A stretch of DNA of 64,000 nt from Monosporascus cannonballus. Its lineage: Eukaryota; Ascomycota; Sordariomycetes; Xylariales. Location of the stretch: assembly GCA_004154925.1 (NCBI GenBank), contig QJNS01000071.1:62001-126000 (forward strand), read 5' to 3'. Below are positions 47,240 through 57,014 of the stretch, piece by piece. How positions within the stretch are numbered: position 1 is the stretch's first letter; each line of letters starts with the position of its first letter. The notes under the pieces were generated by a model. That model had not been told where the DNA came from, ran no database searches, and was given only the letters and a program-made list of their open reading frames with translations. The position numbers and the translations under genes are program-made.

Positions 47240-50200
47240 TCATGTAGGCCGCTTGAATTCAAACAAGTCAAATGCCTCTCTGCTCCACGGCCCTCCATTC
47301 GCTCTTACAAATCCAAGAAGCGGCTTAGCAGTTCCATTCCCCTGATTTCCAGGTTTGACCGACTTTTTTGGATTCAAAGGCTTCGTGAAACTCGTGCTTG
47401 TCATTTCTGATGGTAGGGGACACCGGGGAAGCTGCCCAGCCGCATCCCCTGGCCTGGCAGCCTTTCTTCCCCTCGTGGCTGGGTTAGTAATCCTTCGAGC
47501 CGCTATCGGCTTCGATATTTTCGTTTCTGCCACCTCGGTCGTGGACTGCAGTGCGGCTGTACTCAAGTTGGGCCTGTAGTTTCCCGGGTTGTCCTGCTGT
47601 TGTGGAGGGCTCGAAACGATAGGAAGCTGAGGCCCAGCCGGCCCCACCTCTGCTGTGACAGGTGGCTGCGCACTTGGCCCCGACTCGGAAGTATTACCCT
47701 GGGGGGAGTTTGGATTTTGAGGTGCGGCTAAGGGGAGCGGAAGTTGCGGCTCGGGCGCATCTCGACTTTCTTTAGCGTCGCGACTCCCGGCGGCTACTGC
47801 TTGGGGGTAAGAGACTGGTCTCTGATGCTTCTCACCATATCCCAACTGCTCATTGATCTTTTCTGGTAATTGCTCCGGATCCGTATCCTCTGAGATGGCG
47901 TGCGCGATGCTGTCTGGGTTGACATCCGGCTGGGCGGTCTCCCGAAGCGGTTCAGCCGCTACAGGCATCTGCGGCTCCACTACATCTGTAGCAACTGGTG
48001 GATACATTGTTGCCGGGTTCCGCTGGGAGGTAGGCGATGGATTCGGCCTGTCTTCTGCTGGGACTTCAATTTCTCTACCGCCTCCACCTTCTTCGTCATT
48101 TTCATGGTCGAAAACGAATCCAATTAGCTCCCTACTGCGTATGCTCTTCTTTATCTTAGTTAACCGAGGTGCTGTGACTTCTTCTGACAGGTCAGACTCC
48201 TCCTCGTCTCGAGCCTCGTGCCGACTCGTGTTAGTTTTTTCGGCAAGGACATCGTCTGTGTTAGCTGCACCTGGTTTTCTAGTCCTTCTTGATCTTCGCT
48301 TTCTCGCTACCGGCGAACTAGAGATGTCTAGCTGAGGGGTGTCTTGATCTTCATGTGACGGGACTTCCAGCCGCTTCTTCCTAGAAACTCTGCGTGGCGG
48401 CGTCGTCTCCATCGTTTCGAATAGATCCTCGTCCAAATCCTCTATCATGTTCTCATCGTCGGTCTCGTGTAGTGGAGATGAGACAACAGCCATTCTTCCT
48501 CGCCGGCGCCTTTTCGAGGCTCTCTCACGAGATTTCGACCCCCTTTCTGACAAGTCACAACCAGGGTGGTCTTTCTTCGGAGCTTCCGGCAGACCATCGT
48601 CGATATATATGACTTCTTCCATCTGTAATACTTCTGGGGGGACCGTCTCGCGATTCCTATTCGGACGATTCTGCCGGGGCTTTTCTCTATTACCGGAGTC
48701 TTCGGAAGCTCTATGCTTGGATTTGCTCCTGCTATTGTCGGTGTCTCCGAACGCGTCAGATGGGATAGAGGAGTCATCCAGGATGTTTCTGGCCGAACTT
48801 GATCTTGATTTCAACGACGACTTAGTACCTGCCGTTGTCTCAGAAAGCATCAACAAGCCTGGTTTCTTCCTTGGCTTGATCCGCAACTCCGTTCTAGGCT
48901 TCTCCGCGGGAACCTGAGCGCCGAGATCCTCTCTTGCCGTCTCGTCTACAATTGGTATCTTTGGTAACGAGCGCGATGCCAGCGCCTCCGATGGTATCTG
49001 ATCGAGATATGATATCTTCCCATTGATTGTGTCCCCACACATTACTGATTGCCTAGCTTCCAGCGGCTGTTCTTGCTCTTCGTCTCTCCTGACAACGCTG
49101 ATGAGAGGCCTATCGTTCAACAACAAGCGCTTTGCCGTGTGTTTATTACTCCACCGGTCAGCAGAATCAAAGGGGGCCTGGTTTTCATTTACTGGGACAG
49201 TCTGCAGAGGAGTACGCTTCTTGCCATCAGATCCTCGGCAATCCTTACTCGGTTTCGAGAGCGTAGGGGCAGCAGTATCAGTAGTGCCAGGGTGCCGGTC
49301 TCGCTCTGGACTCTCCTCGATTAGAATAGGAGAAGAAGATCGGGGTGGCTCGGGCCTCCTTCGTGGTGGGGATGCTGGAGGTCTCTGAAGTACACTCGAC
49401 AAGAGGTTGGGTCTCACAGACGCACCTCGTGGCAGCGGTGCAGCTGCTCTTGGAGCCAAGAGCGCTGATACCGTGTTACTATCACGATTACTTTGATCGG
49501 ACGAGGTCGGACATGAGTCACCCTGCTGAGCTGAGGCCAGTTTCGCGGGCTTATGACGCAGGGGCGCAGAGCTCATGGGACGTCCGGACAGAGTCAAAGT
49601 AGCGCCGAATAGACTTTGCGCATAACCGCTCTTGCTCGGGGGAGACGGTTCCCTCTTCCTTCGTTTGGCAGGACGGTTAGTATCATCCTGCGGCGACGCT
49701 TCCAACTGCTGCCGTCTTTGCTCGTAAGGCGACTCGGGCGGAATATGGGCGCGACCATGATGGCCGGTTGGCGCCCCAATCAAGTGGTGAAGAGGTCGAT
49801 GGCGGAGCTGGGAGTGAGGCGAAACGGTGGCAGCAGCAGCCAGGGGCGACTGAGGCGCGGCAGGCTCAAGCGTGGGGTGTCGTCGAGCCAGAGCAGCAGA
49901 TTGTCTCTGAATTCTCTCCTGAGCCCGCTTGTCGATAAGTTCGGACAAGTCTTGGTCTCGGCTGCCGGTACATTCGGCAACCTGGACGATGGTACCGCCT
50001 CTTTCAAGCTCTAACTCCTCGCCATCGCCGAACTCGAAATCCTCGCGCCAGTGGGTATCCCCCACAAAGTTACCGCGCTCGTCATAAACCATAACCCGCT
50101 TGTTGAAAGTGTGATACTTGAGTCGTCCATCTTGCCAGCGTTTCTGTTTCCGGCGAAGATCATGGGTAAAAAGACAGACGAATTCCAAAACGACCGCAAT

Positions 50201-50269
50201 ACTCGAGGCCGTTTGAAGGCCGGTGGACGTTGCCGCGGAACTCTGCATAGCTCGTACGGTTGTAGCCAT
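47240..50269 (-). CDS. DUF2439 protein, Mte1/Dbl2/ZGRF1-like DNA-repair factor
   Basis: One intronless frame of 1009 codons from ATG 50269 (GACATGGCT context). Residues about 27-105 are a DUF2439 domain: VLEFVCLFTHDLRRKQKRWQ, then DGRLKYHTFNKRVMVYDERG and LELERGGTIVQVAE. This domain starts S. cerevisiae Mte1, S. pombe Dbl2 and vertebrate ZGRF1, which partner FANCM/Mph1-type helicases in recombination, fork repair and telomere maintenance. The other 900 residues are mostly disordered and charged, with nuclear-type basic clusters (PAKRRKREP, SKRRRRGRM) and several acidic patches; no helicase domain is present, so it resembles Mte1 and Dbl2, not ZGRF1. The last residues, GGPWSREAFDLFEFKRP, look like a conserved terminal motif. 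It is divergent from the BAR-SH3 gene, 1.74 kb away. Confidence 0.82.
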   Translation of the reverse strand: MATTVRAMQSSAATSTGLQTASSIAVVLEFVCLFTHDLRRKQKRWQDGRLKYHTFNKRVMVYDERGNFVGDTHWREDFEFGDGEELELERGGTIVQVAECTGSRDQDLSELIDKRAQERIQRQSAALARRHPTLEPAAPQSPLAAAATVSPHSQLRHRPLHHLIGAPTGHHGRAHIPPESPYEQRRQQLEASPQDDTNRPAKRRKREPSPPSKSGYAQSLFGATLTLSGRPMSSAPLRHKPAKLASAQQGDSCPTSSDQSNRDSNTVSALLAPRAAAPLPRGASVRPNLLSSVLQRPPASPPRRRPEPPRSSSPILIEESPERDRHPGTTDTAAPTLSKPSKDCRGSDGKKRTPLQTVPVNENQAPFDSADRWSNKHTAKRLLLNDRPLISVVRRDEEQEQPLEARQSVMCGDTINGKISYLDQIPSEALASRSLPKIPIVDETAREDLGAQVPAEKPRTELRIKPRKKPGLLMLSETTAGTKSSLKSRSSSARNILDDSSIPSDAFGDTDNSRSKSKHRASEDSGNREKPRQNRPNRNRETVPPEVLQMEEVIYIDDGLPEAPKKDHPGCDLSERGSKSRERASKRRRRGRMAVVSSPLHETDDENMIEDLDEDLFETMETTPPRRVSRKKRLEVPSHEDQDTPQLDISSSPVARKRRSRRTRKPGAANTDDVLAEKTNTSRHEARDEEESDLSEEVTAPRLTKIKKSIRSRELIGFVFDHENDEEGGGGREIEVPAEDRPNPSPTSQRNPATMYPPVATDVVEPQMPVAAEPLRETAQPDVNPDSIAHAISEDTDPEQLPEKINEQLGYGEKHQRPVSYPQAVAAGSRDAKESRDAPEPQLPLPLAAPQNPNSPQGNTSESGPSAQPPVTAEVGPAGPQLPIVSSPPQQQDNPGNYRPNLSTAALQSTTEVAETKISKPIAARRITNPATRGRKAARPGDAAGQLPRCPLPSEMTSTSFTKPLNPKKSVKPGNQGNGTAKPLLGFVRANGGPWSREAFDLFEFKRPT

Positions 50270-50988
50270 GTCTTATATACATTAGCAGCAGGGCATGGGA
50301 GTTGTTCCGCGGGATTTGTTGTTGTTGTTTTTTGTTGTTACGTTGGGCCGTGGGTGAGGAAACCTCACGCCATGATGTAGCTGTTAGGCAAGGCGAAAGT
50401 TGAAGATGTTGCCTGTGAAAGTGGGCGGCAAAGTCGCCACGGTTATCGAACGGACTCATAAAACCGACCAGCCGACGCGACTCTGACTCTGAAAGGCTTA
50501 TTGGGCCCCCCACAATTCCGCCAAGGCAAAAGCAATCGCGGGCCAAAAGACACGACACGAAGGCACGTGACACTATACTGTCCACTAAATTGTAAAGGTT
50601 CTGGTGCCTTTAAAAGGTGCCGCTTCACTTTATGCCTATCAGCCCACCTGCTTATTATCGTTATCCGCATAACACTTGATAGGGGACAAGGGAGAGCATC
50701 GAAGCATTTTCCAATTGTCCCTAAACTTGGATCAACTCCGGAACATGCATGGTCTAGGGTTGGTTCTGACGTCAGCTGGTTTGGCTGGCTTCCCTTTTCA
50801 GGTCTACATATGCCTGCCTATCCATGATCTACCTGCCCAGACGAGACTGCAGAAAGATATCAGCGCTATAGGCAATGGAGGGCATCTCTCGTTTCATCAC
50901 ACGATCCTGCAGAGAAGAGGAGCAGGATTGAGTCATGGGTGCCCAGAGAGGTAGCTCGCACCCTACCAACAATGTTTCAGATACGAGG

Positions 50989-51027
<39 letters not shown>
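50989..51027. repeat. A39 homopolymer
   Basis: Thirty-nine consecutive A on the plus strand. It could be a poly-A remnant of a retroposed transcript, but no recognisable gene lies immediately upstream. Confidence 0.85.
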
Positions 51028-51033
<6 letters not shown>

Positions 51034-51270
51034 ACACTCCGGCGCCTTTCGAATTCTCTCCGGTCATCCAGTTTATGGTTAGTAGGTAATTGAATTGTGC
51101 TGCAGACGACTAGCAAAGCGGGACATGTACTTAAGTAGGTATATTGATTTGGCCGGTGTGCTGCTACTTGTACGCATAGAATCAATCCATCAGCAGCTTC
51201 AGAGAGGTTTCCTGTTACCTAGACCTGCATATCAGCAAAACCCCTATTTTCCCCACGGGCCAAAACAAAT

Positions 51271-51298
51271 AATTATAATAATAATAATAATAATAATA
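51271..51298. repeat. (AAT)n microsatellite
   Basis: Eight or nine tandem AAT triplets in the divergent intergenic region. Confidence 0.85.
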
Positions 51299-52009
51299 CC
51301 TACCGTAAGCATATTTCAAGACTGTCTCTAGAGATTTATCCAGGTGGCGCAACCTTGGCCCATCTCGTCTCGTCTTCGGCAAGTTGGTGGAGGCGCATTA
51401 CGTACTTACTGGTATTATGTGCATCTACGAAGGATGGAAATACGGCACGGGCTGCACCCCCCCAACGGGAGCGACTTGACCGAGTGGTTATTGATAGTGG
51501 GGTACAGAACCCCTCTACCCCTTGCCGCCGAACTCCATGTCCATGCTCATGCTATCACCACTACATACCGCCGTACCTTTTGTTGACTCGCCTGCCCGCC
51601 GAGTTCGACGCCAAATCCCCCTGACGCAACAGGTGTGATATGCTTGTGCGATCTTCGCCTCCTCCTCTTCTTCACCCTCGTCACAACCCGCCCGATAGCT
51701 TCAACCCTTCCTGTCTCTGGTCTGCCATACGTCCTCACCTCTCACGGGAGATGACAACGTAACCTTCAACCCCGAATTACCCAATGGCACTCACATTTGC
51801 CTTCAATTGGTATTGTTTTGCCTCTTCCTCTGTTACATCCCCATTCGTAATAGTAGTTCGGCGCACAGGTTTTGAGTGTTGCGAGCTACAGAACTAGTTA
51901 CCTATACCTATTCCTCCAGCTATCCTACCCTGCGCTAGGTGGATGCACTATCTATACCAGCTCTATCCGGCCTCTCTAGCTGTCACCGACATAAGTGCTA
52001 CCCGTCAAG

Positions 52010-53692
52010 ATGCAGTCGATGCAGAGGCAGTTCGGGAAGCTTCTCCATAAGAGCCCTGGGGACAATGCGAAAGTTGCTATGCTCCTCAACGACTACGAGG
52101 ATGCCGACAGGGTTCTAGCTAAGGTACAGGGGCGCGGGCATATCACGCATGGATCTCTACCCAACACGATGACAGCTGGTTGTCACTATCCCGACAACAC
52201 TGTGGGCTAGGCGCTGACGATCGTGTCTTTCAGATCCTCGAACAGACCAAGTCATGGCGCGACTCATGGGTTAGCTTAGTGCACACCCAGCTGGGGCTCG
52301 TAACGGAATATGAGGGCCTTTGGGATCCCATTGTAGGCGCATCTGACGGCCACGGAAAGCTGGCAGCTCCCACTCCGGAGCTTCAGTTACAGCGCACGTT
52401 CAAACTTAGAGAGGCATACGCCGAGCTGAGAACTGACTTGCTCGAGGAGATTGCCCTTATCGATTCGAGGATCATCGACCCCGCCACGGACGTCCGCGCC
52501 TGTATTACTCCTATGAGGAAGATCATTAAGAAGAGGGAGAACAAGCGGCTGGATTATGAGCAGGCACAGGACAAGGCCAACAAGCTGCAAAGGAAGATTG
52601 GCCGGTCGCCCAAAGATGATAAAGCGCTCGCGAAGGCCGAGGACGACATGGGGCGCGCGCAAGAGGTACGATGTCCTCAACCTGAGCGTAGGTGTCCGTG
52701 TGAGGAATTAACAAAGTCGAGCGGGATAGGAGTTCACCGCTGCAGACGACCATCTAAGGGAGACGCTACCTCCCTTAGTGGCAGCGACCTTCAGCATCAT
52801 ACCGCCGCTTCTCTCCTCGTTGGTCCTAATACAGAACAGGCTCCTGGGGTTATATTACACGGCTTTGCACACCTACTGCGAGGAGTTCGAATTCCCAACG
52901 CCGCCGCCGCCGATGGAGGACGTGATCGAGGCCTTTACGACCCAATTTGAGCCAGCCAGGACTGAAACCGAATCCATACCGTGTGTTGCGACTGGGAAGG
53001 CGGTCCGACAGTCGTTGAAACTACCAGGCGACTCTGCCAATAGTCGACCGCCGTCTGTCGTGGAGAACGGCCCACGGCGTTCTGCCTCTGCTCTCGCCGT
53101 CGGAGGCGGCACCGCGACAATACCCCCGCGACCGAACCGGATTCCCTCTGCTCCTGTACCATCAGCAAGCCCCGCGGCACAGGCCCGGCCTTCGATCAGC
53201 TCCAGCTACTCCACCTCAAAGGACCACCTCGCAGCCACAGACTTCACCACGGCTTCCCGGCTCGCACGGACGTCACCATCGTTATCACCAAACGCCACGC
53301 GCTCCAGAACAGATCCGCCGGCCGACTACTTCGCGCGCCGGACATCCACGTCGACGACGGCATCCACGCTTTCGCTGAGCGCTACCAACGCGGCGGGGGT
53401 GGCGACGCCCCTGTCGAACGTCACGAACTCGGGCAGCGCAGCGGCCTCGATAATCGCGAAGAAGAAGCCCCCTCCACCGCCGCCGCCCAAGCGAGGCGTC
53501 GGCGTCCGCCAGCCCGACGAGTTCGTCGTCGCCCAGTACGCGTTCACCGGTCAGGGCGCGGGCGACCTCTCGTTCCGCGAGGGTGACCGCATCCGCATCG
53601 TCAAGAAGACGGCCACGGACCAGGACTGGTGGGTCGGCGAGCTGGACGGCGTCCAAGGCAGCTTTCCCGCCAACTATTGCCGGGCTGCCTGA
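52010..53692 (+). CDS. RVS167: BAR-SH3 endocytosis and actin-patch protein (Rvs167/Hob1)
   Basis: Three exons: 52010-52123, 52234-52665 and 52730-53692 (502 aa). Introns of 110 nt (GTACAG...GCTGAC...TTTCAG) and 64 nt (GTACGA...TTAAC...GATAG) are phase 0. Residues 1 to about 255 form the BAR dimer that senses and tubulates curved membrane, with family words MQSMQRQFGK, LNDYEDADRVL, RKIIKKRENKRLDYEQAQDK and TLPPLVAATFSIIP. A Ser/Thr/Pro/Ala-rich linker follows, with KKKPPPPPPPKRG as a possible SH3 ligand. The SH3 domain fills 444-502 (ALYDF-type start AQYAF, then WWVGELDGVQGSFPANY). Length and order match Rvs167 of yeast and Hob1 of fission yeast, which act in vesicle scission with Rvs161. The start is well supported because residues 1-38 are family sequence. 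Confidence 0.92.
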
Positions 53693-55199
53693 GCTGGGTC
53701 CGCCTCCCTGGCCTGCCGGTTTGGCTCCGTGACCGCCTTGAGTTGTTGGTAGGGGTGGAGGGTAGTATGGGTAAGAGGACCAGTGGGCGCTTTGCGTTTT
53801 GCTGCGTGAGGAATAGAATGGGAGCCACGGGCGTTGATCGAGGTTTTTGATAACGGGCCTAAGTGCGGACCCGGTGGGATAAAAAGGAAAGAATTATGAG
53901 TCACGAATCCCACTATACGGATGACAGCAGGCGCTTTGAGGGGTCAGCGACGATCTTCACAGCCATACTCGGAAACTCGGTAGGGTTTCAGTCGCCAGCG
54001 CTCCACTCCCATAGGACAGATACGCATAATTAGGAGAGAGTTAGGTAGAGTAGTCGTTAGCAGGCATGAACAAGCTATACAAAACAGAATTATAGACATA
54101 CCGAGTCTTCGGGGGGGGAGCATGCGGGGAGGGTGAATGGCCTTCGTAATCTGTTTGTGGCCATATCCCTTCTATGGATCGGACATCAGTCAGGGGCTTA
54201 GGATACAATCTGAGCGCGGACTTGGCTACTGGCCGCTATGCAATCGAGAAGCTCTGATGAGAGTCATACAGTTTAATGGTCCATGGGCTTATACGGGCAT
54301 ATGTAATACGTCGATATCCAGGTATCCCTTCCTATCCGGCATGCATCCTACATATACCGAGAGATAGCCAGACCATCTTGCCTGTTCGAGCCGGGAGTAA
54401 CCGGGCCTCTAAGTGCACACGGCATGCGCCCCTCCTGCCAACTGCGCTGGCGCGCCACTTTATCATTGTTGTTGTCGTCGTAGTATTTAACGCCGGGGGA
54501 ACGGGGCCGCGTAGCGGTCGCTCCAGGGCCCTCCCTTAGGGCACGAGGGCGTGCTAGGCCAGGAATTGCTCTAGGTACCGACACGGAGATCCATCTAGCA
54601 GACCATGTCCGAAGACGCGGTGCCGAGACGGCAGTCCGCGCTGTCGGCCAAGTGAGGGCAGTGCACGGCAGGTCCCAGACGTTGGCGTTGCGGGCCTATG
54701 AGCCAGTCAGTGTCGAGGCTTCGGGGCCAGGTGGGCGCCTGGCGGGCACGCGCGGTTGCGCATTAGTGTAGGTAGGTAGGTAGGTAGATGGTAAAACAGA
54801 AAATGCCCCTCCGATTCCGACGCCAACTCCGAATTCCTTCCCGTTACGGGATGCTCGATCCCTTGCGGACCGGCATCCGGTGGCAACCTCCCCGGCAGTC
54901 ATGTCCCTTCTCGGGGTTAACAAGCTCCTTCAGTGCGGACCCTCAAAGCACCTTCGGTGCGGGGCAATAAAGCTCCCGCCGTGCGGTGCGATGACGCTCC
55001 GTACTGTAGAGGCACCCGACATTATCCCTTTGAAAGGTCATGGCTGCGTCCTCGCTCGAGAGCAGGGTCGGTGTTGCCGGACTCGCTCCCTTTCCCCCCA
55101 ACTTTTCCCCTCCCCTGTTGACCCGACATACCTAGGAAATAAAATGTAGGCGAAGAAACGTAAGCACGTGCAAGCGTGCAAACCAAAAAAAACAAAAAA
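53693..55199. other. Intergenic
   Basis: Contains the 3' end of the BAR-SH3 gene and a TAGG microsatellite at 54768-54787. No supported gene. Confidence 0.4.
54768..54787. repeat. (TAGG)n microsatellite
   Basis: Five tandem GTAG/TAGG units. It is too short and of the wrong unit to be telomeric. Confidence 0.75.
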
Positions 55200-55290
55200 A
55201 TATAGCTTCTCTTTGATTAAGCGTGTCATCTTTATGCAAAGGGCCATGCTAATCCTTTCTGTAGCGATTCAAATATGACCAAATGCCCGT
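55200..55290 (-). ncRNA. U6 spliceosomal snRNA-like sequence
   Basis: The minus strand carries the U6 hallmarks in order: TTTGGTCATATTTGAATCG, ACAGAAAGGATTAGCATGGC, then GATGACACGC and AATCAAAGAGAAGC, followed by a T7 run that would stop RNA polymerase III. GATTAGCATGGCCC and GATGACACGC are identical to U6. The ACAGAGA box, normally invariant and paired to the 5' splice site, is ACAGAAA, and nearby bases are also changed. The internal stem-loop still pairs (CTTT/AAAG) although its bases differ from the usual CCT/AGG form. It may be a pseudogene with RIP-like transitions, or a diverged copy with compensating changes. The 5' end is not certain and almost touches the tRNA-like sequence. Confidence 0.75.
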
Positions 55291-55294
55291 AGTC

Positions 55295-55397
55295 TACTAG
55301 CGCCGCGAATCGAACGCGGAACCTACTCGGTGAAGTGAAAATTAACGCTTTGTTAACTGTTAAAAACGAGAAACCATAACCGTGAGACCACGCCAGC
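55295..55397 (-). tRNA. tRNA-like gene with candidate intron, isotype uncertain
   Basis: On the minus strand a cloverleaf can be drawn. Acceptor GCTGGCG pairs with CGCTAGT (two G-U pairs); an A-box-like TGGTCTCACGGTTATGG follows. The anticodon arm is TCTCG with CGAGT, and the T arm CCGCG/CGCGG is perfect around TTCGATT, giving a good B box. About 30 extra bases follow the anticodon loop at the canonical intron site; the loop then reads TTTTTA, which would give anticodon UUU. The D arm resembles Glu/Val-type tRNAs, so the isotype is open and the gene may be decayed. It lies directly upstream of the U6-like sequence on the same strand. Confidence 0.55.
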
Positions 55398-57014
55398 TTG
55401 TCGGTGTGCCACCTTAGTGACATTGGCCAACCCCGTATGAGAGATAATAAGAGGCGACGACAGGAGAGCTTGTAGGATCGATTGGGAGAATAAGGTTTTC
55501 GTACATCTATCCCCCTCCTCCTATGGGACGGGGCGAATGCGTATATATCCGGTATATACGTATGTATGCCGCCATGCACAATCAGCAACAGTGCGGAGAT
55601 TCACAGCAATTTTAGGCCCACCCGGCCATTTAATTCTCCCCAGGATCACTTTCAATACATTATGAAATGCAATACTTCGTACGCGCATTCAAGCCACCTC
55701 AAAGACGGAGTCCATACATCCAATCCAATCCAATACACGGGCCACCGACAGCACGTACAGCCAGCCACCTTACCACGCCAATAACCACTTCGCGAAATAG
55801 TCGCACAAGAACACGTACCGATATAGAGATGATGTCGGTATTCCTATGGTAGCTCTTCTAACGTATGTAGCGTTCCCATCAAAAGCGATTGGTTGATTGA
55901 TTCAATCCTGTCTGTCCCCCCCCCCTTCCAGGCATGCATGCAAAAAAAGGTAAAAAGAAAAAGAAAGACAGCCGCCAACGCCGGCGCCCCCCCGGGGGGC
56001 CCACGCGCACGCCGCCGCTGCGCCGCTATGTTGAGAAGACCACCCGTCACTCAATCCCGCCTCCGTCAGTCGGTCGGTCCGGTGGGGTGATAGCGGGTCG
56101 GGACTACTCCAGAAAAAACGTGAGGGGAATGTCACTATCGTATGCACCATGTTCTCCCTCTCCTCTCCCCTCGTGCCAACCCATATCCCATTTCTGTTCT
56201 TTCTGGTCTGTTTCGGAATATCTGCTTCATCCCACTCCATGTTCATCATCTCGCATCGGTATCTCCGGGTTCAACAACAAGAGCAGGTGTATGCCTCGCC
56301 AACAAAAAGACAGATCTCTATCCCCGCTCCGTCGTGGGAAATTTGTGCAAGCCGTAGAAGAGAATCGAAGTTTATAATGCCTGTTGATCTAACATAAACA
56401 ACACCGAAGCTCTCTTAAAAGCTGCCGAAGTCCTGTGTTCCTTCCTTCCACGTTCTGGGGTTAAAATAGAAAATGCTGCGCGTCTGGGACCTTTCAAAAG
56501 GTGGTGGTCTCAGCTGATGAAAAACAATGGGGGTATCATGGTGGAGCCAGATCCGAGTTCTGGATGCCGGTGTGAACGCCGTGCAATGCAAGAGTTGCCG
56601 TGGAAAGTTCGCGTATACCTCTTCCACTCGGTGAAAATAGAATGATCCAGCGCGACCCAGACGGTAAATATTCACGTGCCGTGGTTGGTGAAATATATGC
56701 TTGAGAAAACAGTAATCCCCGATGCCTTTGTGCCCTCGCAGAGTCGTATCATCACCACAGTATCCCAAAAGCCCCATAGCGTCCGCTCTTAGCGATGCTG
56801 GCGAAGGATATGCAGCTAATATCTTAAGTGGACGCCGCGGCAAGTAGAGTCGCGTGTATCCAGGATGTGTCCGCTGCCACTTGGTCGGCGAAAGCTACCG
56901 GTGGCTCGTAGGGACGATGTCTTCGAACATAGGAGACTTATACGCTCCATATCTGTGGTGAATTTGGCCTGCTGTTTAGGGGCAGTAAGAGCTCGAAGGC
57001 AGCGGTTCGGGAAC
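55398..57014. other. Intergenic
   Basis: No supported gene. A 142-codon frame at 56415-56843 (minus) has no good ATG or recognisable motif and probably lies in the 3' region of the next minus-strand gene. Confidence 0.35.

Larger units (their letters stand above)
50270..52009. other. Divergent promoter region with simple repeats
   Basis: Shared 1.74-kb upstream region of the DUF2439 gene (minus) and the BAR-SH3 gene (plus). It contains an A39 run and an AAT microsatellite. The last 200 bases before 52010 are CT-rich, as in fungal leaders. Confidence 0.45.

Noticed and set aside
54768..54787. Telomere-like repeat
   Set aside because: The unit is TAGG and not TTAGGG, and the run is only 20 bases and internal.
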